Of a DNA stretch of 64,000 nt, positions 10,038 through 21,712 are shown one piece after another. The position numbers and the translations under genes were made by a program. Position 1 is the first letter of the stretch. Every line of letters starts with the position of its first letter. Source of the stretch: Larix kaempferi (Eukaryota; Streptophyta; Pinopsida; Pinales; Pinaceae). The DNA lies in assembly GCA_027924585.1 (NCBI GenBank), contig BSBM01000602.1, positions 11,531,501-11,595,500 on the forward strand. The letters are read 5' to 3'. The notes beneath the pieces were generated by a model. The model was not told the origin of the DNA. It searched no databases and saw only the letters and a list, made by a program, of their open reading frames with translations.

Positions 10038-13000
10038 TGTAACATCTCGATAATTTCGTAAAAATTTAAAATTTTTAAAACAGCATTAAATGTTATCATT
10101 TCTATTGCGGAAGTAATAAATGGTTAAGAAGGTAGCAATGATTAGTTAAAACATTAAGCAAAGACAAACTAATTAATGAATATTTTTAGCTAAAGACATT
10201 TAAATATTGTGACACGTCATAATTCTTTTAACATACTTACGACACTGAAAAGTTTTGTGTTAACTGTAATTCCTAAGTAATGAGATCAGTGGTTCTAAAT
10301 GTGATTATAAGTTGTGCACTGTTTGTACTAAAGTGAAATTTTGAAGGAGTGCTGACAGTTTGCTTCTTTGATGTCAAAGGGGTCCTGCGAGGTACCTTGG
10401 GGTTTACTTAGCTATGTTTAGCTAAGGCATTTGAATTCTATTTTCCTATGTGCAGAAAAACAGGTAAGAATTCCTACAACAGCAAGAATTTAGAGTACAA
10501 GATTCTTTCAAGAGTAACGTCATTTTATTGTGATAATTTCTAAGTATTTCTATGCAAAACAAGTTTGCTGGAGGTATGGATATTTTGGTTCCTATTCTTA
10601 TTTTCAAGATGGCTTACAACATTCCAAAGTACTGAAATCACATCGTCAAATGTGTTTATATTGCTATTATTGTAAATATCAAAACAGTGTTACAATTGTC
10701 CATATATAATTCTATTTGAAATCTCGAGGAAATAGTGTTTATACTAAATCAAATGAAACTATCAAAATATATTTTTGTATCAACAAGTCTGTAGAATATT
10801 CCTAAGTCTCATATTTATCAATGATTTAAAAATGCATGGCTAAAGCATGAAACCAAATAGACTTTTCCCTAAGGTCTAAACACCTACTATAGAGATGATA
10901 TAATGTGCCATATGGTAATTATGCAAATATATATTCAAACATTGTGTATATTAACTATTATTATGTTACTATTGGATTTCAATACAATATCACGATGTAT
11001 TCACTAAAATGGAAATGCAATGTGACATAAAAACTATGCATTCATACATAATATGAAACAAGTATTCAATCCTTCAGAACTATATTGATTGAGCATTGAT
11101 GTGATGATATTGACATATACTACTAATGTTACGATGCCTATACAAACTTTGATAACACAAATATGAAATGTAAACTATAGTCTAACACTGTAATGATTTG
11201 ATCGTGATAGGGTATTTAAATTTGGTACTTAGCAAGGCTTCCAACTGTCGGTATCAACCTAAGCATTAACGTCATTTTACTGCAGGGTGAGGTGGAGGCT
11301 CAGTTGGATGGTTTCCACGTGATGGAAAATACAATGTGTACACCATGCTGAGTTGTGCTATGTAATAGCCATTGATTTGTCGAGTTGGCAACATGTTAGA
11401 TGAATCAAATTAATGCAGTATTGATTGCAATAGTATGCTCGGATATCATCATGCGTTGTTGGAAAACAGTCTACCGTTGATCTCTGAAAGATCTAGGGCT
11501 TTGGAGAAACCCTAGTCTTTTTTTGGTAAGTAGCACGAAAGTGCTTCTTAGCATTCATTTCGAGTTTTCGTGGTAAGGCTTGGAGAGCCGACCGTATTGC
11601 AACAATGTAGGGTTTTGGCGTTTACTGTTACGAGGTCTCCTCCCTTGGTCTCGTCGAACCTACGACCTGTGAGAGAATGTTTAAAAGTCTCAGGCTTTCA
11701 GTCTTTGTGAGAAAAGAGTAATGACACAGTCAATGTGACTGTGGAAATGTTCCGTTGATAGTTTGGTTTAGTGAATTTGTTTGAAGCTCGTTTCTCTAAG
11801 CATTTACAGTGGTTCCAAGAATTGAATCCTATTGATACTACAACTATGAACAGTCTCCGTCGTTTTGCTGGTGTGGAAAGACTCAAGCCAAGAACACTCA
11901 AGTGAGGTAAGTTTTTGTTGATAGTAAAAGTAACACTGTAATATTGAAGTTCTTGCTGCGTTTCTCAAGTTTTAACCTATCAAAATGTAACTGGCAGGTT
12001 AAGTTCGTTGAAGGGTTGCTATGTTCAAACTCGGGTTGAGGATGCTGCAACACCCTTCTGGTAAGCCTTGGTGGTTCATATAAAAACCCTCGTAGGTACC
12101 TTTGGCATGGTGAAAAAAAAATGACGAGAGTTGAAAAGTAATCCTTAACTGGAGTGATGGCCGTCTTTAAGTTTTTGTTTGAACAAAGTTGTAAAGAGGA
12201 TAAGTCTTCGGTTTTGATGTTGATAACAACTCAGTGATGAGTTAGGTTTGTAGGCAAAGATAATGTATAAGTTTAGTTTTTGCTTTGTTTTAACGAGGCT
12301 TCAAGTCTGTGTTGTTGTCACAAACCCAAATTTCTCGGTTAGTAAAAATGTGAATTTTTACTGAAAAACTTTTCCTAACAACCACTAAATCGGACAATAT
12401 TTCCATGTTCATTGTTAATTAACTCATTGGATCCTTCAGTCTTATTATTTTCGTACTGGCATTAATATGACGAAGAAGAATAAACATACGACCAATATGG
12501 AAGTGCACCTACTATCAATAATAAATGAATAGTTCCATTTATAAACTTACTTACTTATGCCACAATTTATACAATAATGATCATTCAACATGTTAAAACA
12601 ACATGTCATGATTTGTTCTAGTCCTCTGGTTAATGATATGTATATGGAAATATTACTTGTAACTCAGATTTAACCAACAATTTCCCAACAAACTGATCAA
12701 TATATAAGAAAAATACTTAATCTAACCTATAGTACCATCAAGAATTCATTTGCCATTGTAGACCAAACATAAGAGGTCAAAATAATATTGATACAAGTCA
12801 ACACAATATTGAATAATGCACAATTAAGGGACCATTAAAAGAAATGTTTTAATGCGATAACTAATGATAATTAAAAGATATATTCATAACAAAACTTATG
12901 TACTTCACTTTTTCTTTAACTAATGATGCATGGTCTCGATCATATCTTTTCAATAACACCATTATACGAATTAGCCCAAAAGCTTGCATTAGTGCCATCT

Positions 13001-15037
13001 CTACATTGAACCATTCCCTAAAACTCTTGCTGATTAAAAGAATAATAATACAATTACCAGAAGGAAACGAAATATACAGAACACAACTAATAAGCACAAC
13101 ATTTATGAACTCATGAGCATCCAAGAAGGTGTACACAACCAAGGAACATATAAAGGAGACACCAAAATACCGTGGTTCACCCCCAACTTGGGCTACGTCC
13201 ACAAAACCTGTCAATTTATTATTCATCAAATCAAATCGAAAGGTACAAAAATTGCAACACTGATGTTGTTTTCCTCTAACTTGAATCTCCCTTCAAAGCT
13301 AGAAATTATCATGTTTACCTTATAGTAATATATTATCTAATTATATCTTTACTTGGATTAATAATAAATACCCCTTTTTACTTCATTCGTTGGAATGACT
13401 AAGTATTATCATACTTATAATGAATTCTAGTTTTCCTATATTTATAAAGTAATTGCATAAGCTTCTTAATATGAAATAAGATATCTTTTCAACTTTATAT
13501 ATATATAATATTTGCATAACTTTTTATTATGAAATAACATATCTTATCATCGTATATATATGTAAAACAAAGTCTAGTAAATGGATAAAAGGTCATCATG
13601 TAAAGGACTTATACATATGCGTATCTCTGGCATATCTATATATGTATAGTCTTTAAAAGATTGAGAATATTTTATCATGAAATAATATTGATCTAAATGT
13701 ATAGATATGTTTTTATATAAGTTGAGGTCCTAACTTAGAATCTAAAACATTTAGCCTATAACCAAAAAGACATGCGATGATCCTGTTTAGGTGTAATAAC
13801 TCAAATTTATAAAGAAGGTAACTTCAGAAATGATGGTGTCGGTTATTAGAAATAAAAAAATATAGATCTAAAAGAAATCTATATGAAGACGTGATGACAA
13901 AAAGAACCACGGAAAATGCATTGGAAATGATGATACGTAAAGGTAAGGAATTCTTGGTCGCAGTCTTCGCATAAAGGGAGAAACACGATACTACACTATT
14001 CAGCCAACATATAAAGAGGGTTCTCAGTTATTTTCAAGTTGCCAAGGTTGGAATACATTCAGGGATTTTTAACAAACTTAGACAAACTATGAATTAACAT
14101 ATTAATTCAATGCAGGAAAATCGCTATCACTCAAGGTAACTTAGCAATAAAAGCTATCAGCAGGATTCGTACTCAGGAAGTTGTTCTTCTACGAATTCTA
14201 AATAAAGATATGTATAATTGACTGCTTATGATTTAAATGCAGATCTATTACAAAAATAAAGAAGAAGCATCAAGCCATAATCTTCTACGATCTCTTGGTG
14301 CAAAAGTATGCATATTTATAACAACGTTTTTATGGTGATAAAAAAAATACAATAGAAACTCAATATACAGATCTTACGATTTCGATGTAGCCTAAAATGC
14401 AATGATCCTAAGTGTCTTCATTCAGTATAAGCAAAGTTTTCTCTATGCTAGCAGATCCAAAACGAAATCCGCACATACCAACATAAATTTATTTAAGCTA
14501 TCTAAAAACTGTAATATGCATTTTCCAACAGATATCTATCTAAATCGTGGCAGTACCAAGATACACCCATACTCTAAGCATATCATAAAAACTTAAGGCG
14601 GCAGGAGAAATACCTCAGAGATCTTCCTTGTCTTCTTCTTTCAATCATTTTACTATAGAGAGCAGTAAAGAGTAAACCAAAATGGACCCCATGCTCTCTC
14701 TCCTTCCATGCGTAGCACACTCAGTTTTGTCAGAAGAACCAGACGGTGAACCTCCCAAACGTATCTATACTCTTTTGACAACACACGCCTAAACATCAAC
14801 TTGATTCCCTCAATAGAATTCTTTCTAAACTCAGGGTCTCTATTCTCCAGATCGTAGAGGTGAATAAGAACTTGATTTCCTTGCTGTCAGAACCGCAGAG
14901 CTAGAATTTCATACAATATGAAATTGCAAAAATACCACTTTGGGGATTGGCTGCTAGCTGTCCCTCTCCCTACTATACAAATCAACATAGATTTAAATCT
15001 CTTTAACAACCCCGTATTAACACGGGTTAGGACATCA
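10038..15037 (+). mobile_element. 5.0-kb non-coding element with LTR-type ends (solo LTR or LARD-like)
   Basis: The element begins TGTAACATCTCGATAATTTC, a typical beginning of plant gypsy LTRs, and ends GGACATCA, giving TG...CA termini. Exact 5-bp duplications ATCAC flank it. I found no primer-binding site, polypurine tract, repeated terminal LTR or retroviral gene inside. It may be a long solo LTR, a LARD-like non-autonomous element, or one whose LTRs have diverged. It sits between an RNase H-like fragment and the gypsy LTR piece, and unit 2 has it at the same place, so insertion predates duplication. Orientation is inferred from the terminal sequence. One possible captured exon lies at 12909-13207. 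Confidence 0.7.
12909..13207 (-). pseudogene. Possible captured exon encoding a hydrophobic protein segment
   Basis: A 122-codon minus-strand frame (12861-13229) contains a 299-base part bounded by an acceptor-like GACAG (13212-13208) and a donor-like GTGAAGT (starting at 12908). The peptide looks protein-like. It has VDVAQVGGEPRYFG, then long hydrophobic stretches with FLDAHEF and a basic tail LLKRYDRD. I cannot name the family. It lies in an otherwise non-coding mobile element and is the same in unit 2 apart from one residue. That suggests capture of a host gene fragment, but chance openness in AT-rich DNA is not excluded. Confidence 0.35.
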
Positions 15038-15042
15038 ATCAC
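15038..15042. repeat. Right target-site duplication ATCAC of the 5-kb element
   Basis: The sequence directly after the terminal CA repeats the five bases at 10033-10037 exactly. Confidence 0.75.
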
Positions 15043-15536
15043 ATAAAGAAGCTACTAGAATTCCAATTCGAAGGTGCAGAGGTCGAGCTCCCCGAGCCGT
15101 CTCCCCTTACTTACAGCTGTCCATAAAACTAATGATAGTTCCCTCTCTTCCCTTTCCCTTCGGTCCGCATTACACGAGATCAGTTCTTCATAAGAAGGCT
15201 GAGTCCTTTCCCCATAGTGGTGACAAATGGTGAAAGCAATTCGACACATGGCTGGCTTAAGATGAGGCAAGAAGGCGGCAACAGGGAGTGTAGGATTTCT
15301 ACGTTTCTATACTAAGACAGATGACAGTTCTAAAAAATATCCTGGAACCAAATGGTGACCCAGCTTAGATCCCACACTCCACTAAGGGAGCCAAACTTGC
15401 TGAATTTGCACCCTATATTCCTCCACGAGATCTTTGACCAAACTTGGTCATAATTACAAAACTTTGTAATTAAAATTTAACATAAAGTATTTTGCCAATA
15501 AAATAATAATTTCAGAAATTGGGTAGGTGACATACA
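15043..15536 (-). mobile_element. Partial 3' LTR of the gypsy element
   Basis: On the minus strand the LTR starts TGTATGTCACC directly after the polypurine tract. It runs about 494 bases before being cut by the 5-kb element's target duplication. Its distal end is not resolved; it may continue left of 10033. A 71-codon frame within (15055-15270) is not recognisable. Confidence 0.65.
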
Positions 15537-15548
15537 TTCCCCCCTTAA
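15537..15548 (-). promoter_or_regulatory. Polypurine tract of the gypsy element
   Basis: On the minus strand TTAAGGGGGGAA immediately precedes the TG of the 3' LTR. This is the expected place and composition for the plus-strand primer of reverse transcription, and it fixes the LTR edge at 15536. Confidence 0.8.
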
Positions 15549-15573
15549 GTCTCAACATCGTCCTCGATGTTGG

Positions 15574-16685
15574 TCAATCACTCTCTGAGTGTTCCTGAAA
15601 CAGAGTTGGGTATGCTGCCTGCATACTACTCTCCAACTCCTAGGTTGCCTCTTCCGGGCTAAGGTGCTTCCATTGCACCTTCACTTGCTCAATGGTGCGA
15701 TTCCGGAGCAGAGTTTTCCTCTTTTCGAGGATACAGTCCGATTCCACCTGAAAATCTTTGTCTTGTCCCACCTGTACATCATTCCAGTTTATAACATGAG
15801 TAGCATCGTGTACATACTTATTTAAAAATGATATATGAAAAACATTATGTATTTTTAAATTTGGTGGCAAGGCCAGTTGGTATGCCATTGGTCCAACCTC
15901 GGACAATATTTCAAAAGGACCACAATACCTGGATGCCAACTTGGCACAGCTTCCCAATTTCAATGAACTCTTTTTCGGTCTTACCTTGAGGAACACATGT
16001 TCACCAACCTGGAACTCTTTATGAGTCATTTTTAAATCTGCTTGACTCTTTTGCCTATCTTGGGCAACTTTTAAATTTCCTTGTACCTGTTTCACAATTA
16101 GTTCTAACTCCTGCAATAATTCAGGTCCTAAAACAACTCTATTTACTGGGTCATTCCAAGAAACAGGTGTATCACATTTCCTACCATAAATAATTTCAAA
16201 TGGGCTAAGTCTAAATGATGCATGATAATGGTTATTATATGCAAATTCTGCTAAGTGTAGGTAGTCTTCCCACTTACCAGGCTGATCCTTAACATATATC
16301 CTCAGTAAGTCTTCTAAAACTTGATTCACCCTTTCTGTGTGTCCATCCGTTTGTGGATGAAATGCTGTGCTGAAATTTAAGGTTGTATTCAACCCTTTAA
16401 ACAAATATCTCCAAAAGTTTCCAGTAAATTTAGAGTCACGGTCTGAAATTATAACTTTTGGAATACCATGTAGTCGAAAAATCTGTTTCATGAAGATTTC
16501 TGCAATGTCGAGAGCCTTATGAGTAGTCTTCACAGGTATAAAGTGTGTTGCTTTGCTCAGTTTGTCTACTACCACCATGATAGAGTCATTTTGTTTCTGA
16601 TTTTTGGGTAGTCTATTAATAAAGTCTATGCTTATCACTTCCCATTCCCAACTTGGTATAGGTAATGGATGTAATAATCCGACAG
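15574..16685 (-). pseudogene. Gypsy integrase core and C-terminal chromodomain-like region
   Basis: This part inserts retroelement cDNA into the genome. The three catalytic acidic residues can be seen: Asp in VISIDF, Asp in IISDRDSKF and Glu in TERVNQVLEDLLR. Next come the GPY/F-type region (SRYCGPFEIL) and a chromodomain-like tail. A TAG at 15642-15640 stands where relatives have Trp in EEATWE; the frame then stays open to a TGA at 15576-15574. Unit 2 shares this nonsense codon, so it is older than the duplication. The N-terminal zinc-binding part is displaced to 20924-21082 by the inserted element. Confidence 0.88.
16681..16685. repeat. Left target-site duplication GACAG of the 4.2-kb insertion
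   Basis: GACAG here and at 20924-20928 brackets the insertion. In unit 2 the same place has a single GACAG (51240-51244), which demonstrates the duplication directly. Confidence 0.95.
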
Positions 16686-19600
16686 TGTGATATCCCTCTC
16701 TTTTTGGTATCCTATTGTTTTGTAAATATGTCATAATTTATAAGTGGCCCAGGTGAGGAGCTCAAGGCCAAGGCCCCACCTGTGGACCTTGAACTAGTGT
16801 TATGTTTATAAGTCTTAGTTTAAGCCTAGAAGGTTAAAAGATGCTAATTGCGACTAAACGATAAGTAACAAAACCATCAACGAGAAAGAGAGCCATGGGT
16901 TGGTTAACCATATCATAACTTATCATATTGAAATACGATAGGTGGAACATTAGCTCATCCTAGTAAGGTTATTATTCACCTTAAATATCTAACTAAAGAT
17001 ATTATGGCTTAAGTTATTCTAATCGTATTATGATTTTCCAATACCAGCAATAGGTTTAACATATAGAGAATGTGGGAAAGACCTATCAAATAATTAAAAG
17101 AAATAAGACAAGTTTTGTTAGACGTAGTCAAGAAGGAGGTATTAAAAGATTCATCCTAGGTATATAAGCATATTAATTTTTGAGATATTTGTAGGTGGAT
17201 GGTTTCTCATCCTAGATATTTTTTTTATTATATACATGCTTCCAGCCTTGTTTTGAAATCTTTATGAGCTATCCTCAATAGCTCTGAGTTATTGGCTTTA
17301 ACTATTTTCTATCTTGTTCAAAACTTATTTGAGCTAAATTGACTGGCACTTGTCGATCAGTTGAGAAAATCTGTTTATTACGTAGTGTTGGAGTAAAAGA
17401 CGGAAGTGAGAATCTATAACTTAGCTTACCGTTGCAAGAGGATTCCCCTCTCTGAAGCACTGCAAATGAGTTATGTAGAAAATTTTCATTGGCCATCTTA
17501 AAAGCTGGGGAATGGACGGACTCTCCAAGAGAGAGTGTTGTCGTCAAAATTTAATATGGAAGGTGGATGTACTCCTCGAAGGGAGAATAAGATCGAGAAT
17601 TTTGGAGGATGTTCCCACCCAGCAACGGACCTTCCATCATGAGCAACGCTTACCATAATTATTCGTTATCTTGGAGTATTGGGGGGACATCAACCTAAAT
17701 TCATGGGAGGATTGGTCGGCCTCTCTCTCAGGAAGGGGGATTCAAACTCCCGTTATGGAATAGTTTTTGGTCTACTTGGCGGTTGTGGATCCCAAACAGC
17801 CTCCACGTGGCGGGAGGACTCTCCCAAGTCAGGAGGACTCCCCACTGTATGAGTGAACTCGAACTTATTTATGGAGTTCGTAGATAGTGATAGGGGAGCT
17901 TTCGAAAAGAGCACTATGCTACAGGAGTTTGGGAGTTAGAGGGATGTTCAGAATCTTGGTAGGTATTAGCGCTGAGCGCTTAAGGAAGAAAGGAAGAACA
18001 ATCTTAGGATTTGAAATCTCTATGTTTGGTAATAGCAAGGATGGTCACTGCGAGCTCGATGATGAGAGTAACAATGAGAATCTCTGCGATTAAGGAACAT
18101 TCTGGTGAATGTGATTTCTACGATCATAATCACAAGGAAGATCTCCGTGAATGGAACTGCAAGGAGGACCTCTACGGTGGATGGGCAATCGGTGGAGGAG
18201 ATCCCTGCAAGCTGGAGAGGATCGGATAAGAGAAACATCGAACTCTGTGTTGAGTAAAACCCTACGATCTGAGTAAGTAATTCTCTGCGATTAAGGAACA
18301 TTCTGGTGAATGTGATTTCTACGATCATAATCACAAGGAAGATCTCCGTGAATGGAACTGCAAGGAGGACCTCTACGGTGGATGGGCAATCGGTGGAGGA
18401 GATCCCTGCAAGCTGGAGAGGATCGGATAAGAGGAACATCGAACTCTGTGTTGAGTAAAACCCTACGATCTGAGTAAGTAATTCTCTGCGGTAAAGAGCT
18501 GGTAAGTGCCCCTACTCGCAATAGTTAGGTTTCTATGTTTTTGATCCCTGCAAATTCATATATCTGTATTAGAGGGACTTTGGTGGATGGAGTGACCCTC
18601 ACATCGCGTAAATTGCGATCTATGCTTGATAGAACCTGTAATTTAAGCACATCATTAGACTACGTTTTAAATTTGTTTGCGATCTCAACAGGTTGCCTGA
18701 AAATATAGTTTGCGTTGATCCCTTTGGATTTAGTTACCTCTGAAAACATGTATGTCCGTTGACTATGTGGAGGAGTACATTAAGATTTTTATTTAGCTGT
18801 ATGGGAGTTTGATATTTGCTTATTAAGAGATAGGTCAACATCTGCACATGTTTTTGATAGCTCATCGTGTTGGCATTCCATGAGAATGCTCCGTTGACAC
18901 AGGTAATAACTGTTAAATGCCTGAGATTTGGTAGATAAACAAACCATGCACACTTTCTGTCTGTGTTTAAAGATTTCTGTCGGTGAACTATGCTCTCTGT
19001 ATAACTGTTGCCTTGAAAGTATTAGCTTGGATAACTGCGATTTGATTGTAAATAGTGGTTAGTCTTCTACGAACTGGGGTTCTCATATTTTCTTCCTTTG
19101 AATAACAGTAATCTTCTCCATGGACAAGTAAGAGAGTAGAAATCTCTGTTTCATTAATTTTTTTTATCGTCTAAATTGGGGTTAACTAATGAAAGTGAAG
19201 TCCTAAGTCAAATGCCAGGTTAAGAAAAGGTTCGGTGTCTGGATATTATTGGAAATATCTCTGTTCCATGAGCTCACTGCATTCATCTTTTCTTTTAAAA
19301 TAGCATTGGATAGAAGTGTTCCTTTCCTCTAAAAATAGTTTGGTTTAACTCTGTGTAAATCTTATAGTTTCCCCTTTTGTTACTATCCTTATTGATAGTG
19401 ATAGTGCGGACAACATTTGTTTACCGTAAGACTGAGACGATCTCAAATGCTAAGTCACATACTCTTTTATAATAGCGATAATACAGTTTAACTTTTGTTA
19501 TTATGCTTATACTCCCAGTTGTTTTTATGAGAGTTTGATCCCTGTCAAGATCCGTAGATATTAAGTAAATCAACAGTATTGTTATACTAGCTCGATCCCT

Positions 19601-20923
19601 GTAAGTATTACTATTTCCTTTTGGGTAGTAGAGTCATAATCTCCGTCATGCTGCGCAAGGTTTTCAGTTCTTATATAAAAACTGTGACGTTACTTTCACA
19701 ACTTAAGGGTTTGGGAAAACGAGCCTTTTGAATTCTTAACTCCATGTAATAGGAATTATAAGTTTATATGTTATCGGTTGCTAAAAGATTAGGCATTCCA
19801 ATCCCTATATGATCTCATAACTATTTAATATAGAACGCAAGAGGAATGCGTTAAGATGGGGTATTGATCCTTTCTTTTTATTTATATATTTATCTTTATA
19901 TATATAGTGTTGTATAAAATTTAATATTGGAAGAATATATATTGATTGGGTTATATAAAGTGTGGATTAATTTTATGAGAGATTATTAAATTGTATTCAT
20001 AGATTTTGTATTATATTTGTTGGAAAGAGAAAGAAATAATAATGGGGTATTTCAATTTAAGAGATAAGGTGTTATCTTCAAAAAGTTAGAATTAGGGGAT
20101 TAAGTAATATAAAATGTGAAGATAGTATGTTTTAATTCTTACATTAAAAGATGATATACTTATTATAGAAAAATTATGAGATTAGGATTTTTCCTTAAAA
20201 GTTATGGCCTTATTTATATAAAGGTCATATTTAAGTTTAAATAAAATATTGTTTCATATAAAAGTTATATGTTAATAAAGTTAAAATAAATTTAAGATAG
20301 TGGTTGACCTTGAAAGGTTAATTTATAAATGAAACATCTTATGCTTGAGTATTGTAAAGATAAGACCTTTAGTGTGAAGGAAACTTCCAGATTTATGTAT
20401 AAGACCATTGAGAGGGGTCATGCCAAATGTTGAGTGTTAATACAGTTTTGGAGTTATATATTTGAATAGAGTATCAACAATCATGTTGCACGTTGTAACC
20501 TCTTTGAGGAAAAATATTAATAGAGAATGCACACACTTTTGTGGACTAGCCCGTGTACGGGTGAACCACGTTACCTTGGTCTCCTGTGTTTCTTATGGTG
20601 TTCCTCAATGTGACTTTTATGCATGTGTACTTTCTCTTTTTAGTGAAATTATGATTACTTAGACTTGTTCACATGTATGATTAATATAAATTGTTAAAGA
20701 AATTCAATTGGTAGTTTTCCTCACGTGAAAAGTTAGAAAATAATGTTGGAGTGAATTTATGTATGTACTACATTTAAAGTTAATTACAAACACCACGATG
20801 ATTACGATTTTTGTGGCAGCATATGACTGAACTGTTATTAAACTGGATTATTTGTCAGTAATATACTTCCGTGACAATTAAATAATTGCATTTATTATTT
20901 GTGTAAATTTTGGGTACGTGACA
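16686..20923 (-). mobile_element. 4,238-bp non-coding insertion with LTR-type ends, unit 1 only
   Basis: The exact ends are known because unit 2 preserves the empty site. The insert begins TGTGATATCC and ends GTACGTGACA, so it has TG...CA termini, and it made a 5-bp duplication. Read on the minus strand it starts TGTCACGTACCCAAAATTT, the style of a plant gypsy LTR start, so that orientation is preferred. No gag-pol domain, primer-binding site or terminal repeat of its ends is visible. A long solo LTR or LARD-like element fits best. It holds a 201-bp tandem repeat and an AT-rich 3' half. Confidence 0.85.
18081..18482. repeat. 201-bp tandem duplication inside the 4.2-kb element
   Basis: The block beginning TCTCTGCGATTAAGGAACAT at 18081 repeats nearly perfectly from 18282, and a third start is visible at 18483. 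The copies differ at very few bases, so the duplication is recent. Overlapping frames are by-products of the repeat. Confidence 0.9.
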
Positions 20924-21082
20924 GACAGGATGTTGGTGTTCAATTTTCACTTTTTGACAATCCAAACATTTAGCTATGTACTCCACTACTTCATCTTTTA
21001 TTTTGGGCCAATAGTATTCTTTCCTGAGCATAGTAATGGTCTTCTGATAACCTGGATGACCAGAGTAATGGCTTTTGTGCAT
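20924..21082 (-). pseudogene. Gypsy integrase N-terminal zinc-binding piece, separated by insertion
   Basis: This holds the start of integrase with the HHCC zinc-binding pattern (His residues around HYSGHPG, then CLDC). The frame crosses into the inserted element at 20923 and becomes meaningless. The remainder of the protein resumes at 16685. In unit 2 the two parts are joined (50133-51398). A TAG at 21085-21083 sits between RNase H and this piece. Confidence 0.85.
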
Positions 21083-21712
21083 CTAATTTAAAATCAGAAT
21101 TTTCATTTCTTGTATGTTAGGTACATACAATCTGTTTTCATATAGCAAAAGTCCATTTTCCTTCAATCTGTAATCTGCCATAGAATTTTTAGAACTGTTG
21201 TTTGCTGTCTTTTCATTTAATTTTCTGTATTCTTCATTCGTTTCACTCTTTTCAAGGATCTGATTTTCTAAATCTGTTGAGTAAGTACTGATGGCTGAAA
21301 TAAAATTCAGTTTTGCTTTACAACTCAATGCATTTGCAACCTTGTTCTCTTTCCCTTTAATATGCTGAATTTCAAAATCATACTCACTTAAGAAAGTTAA
21401 CCATCTAGCTTGTCTAGCATTCAGATTTGTCTGATCTAATAAATATTTTCTGCCAATAATGTGGCGACACCACATTTTTAAAGCATGAATTACTGCTAAT
21501 AATTCTAAATCATAAGTAGAGTAATTCTTCTAATGTATTTTTAGCTTTGTTGATTCGTATGCCACTGCATGCCTTTCTTGTGTTAGGAGTCCGTCATTAC
21601 AAGCATCTGTGCAAACTATGAAATCTTTATTAGGATCTGCTATCCTCAGAATAGGTGCTGTAGTCAACAATTCCTTTAACTTCTTAAAACTGTCGAACAT
21701 TTCTGATCCCAC
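21083..21712 (-). pseudogene. Gypsy RNase H domain, broken
   Basis: The domain degrades the RNA strand during reverse transcription. VCTDACNDG supplies the first catalytic Asp. The next block, with the catalytic Glu, is interrupted in this copy by TAG at 21532-21530 (GAG in unit 2). This copy also lacks nine bases after VCTDACNDG that unit 2 retains. IQHIKGKENKVANALS marks the C-terminal block. The frame is offset by one base from the RT, with overlap at 21676-21712. Confidence 0.8.

Noticed and set aside
13113-13325. Plus-strand 70-codon frame in the 5-kb element
   Set aside because: It is antisense to the better-supported possible exon and has no recognisable content.
13792-15037. Possible internal 3' LTR starting TGTAATAACTC in the 5-kb element
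   Set aside because: Only the first dozen or so bases resemble the element's start; similarity fades at once, so a second LTR is not supported.
10038-15536. Reading the whole interval as one 5.5-kb LTR of the minus-strand gypsy element
   Set aside because: The exact ATCAC duplications at 10033 and 15038 with TG...CA ends define a separate 5,000-bp insertion that cuts the gypsy LTR.
20462-20662. 66-codon plus-strand frame in the 4.2-kb element
   Set aside because: No domain; it lies in LTR-like non-coding sequence absent from unit 2.
16686-20923. DNA transposon with terminal inverted repeats
   Set aside because: The ends (TGTGATATCC and reverse-complement TGTCACGTAC) share little beyond TGT, while TG...CA and a 5-bp duplication fit an LTR-type element better.
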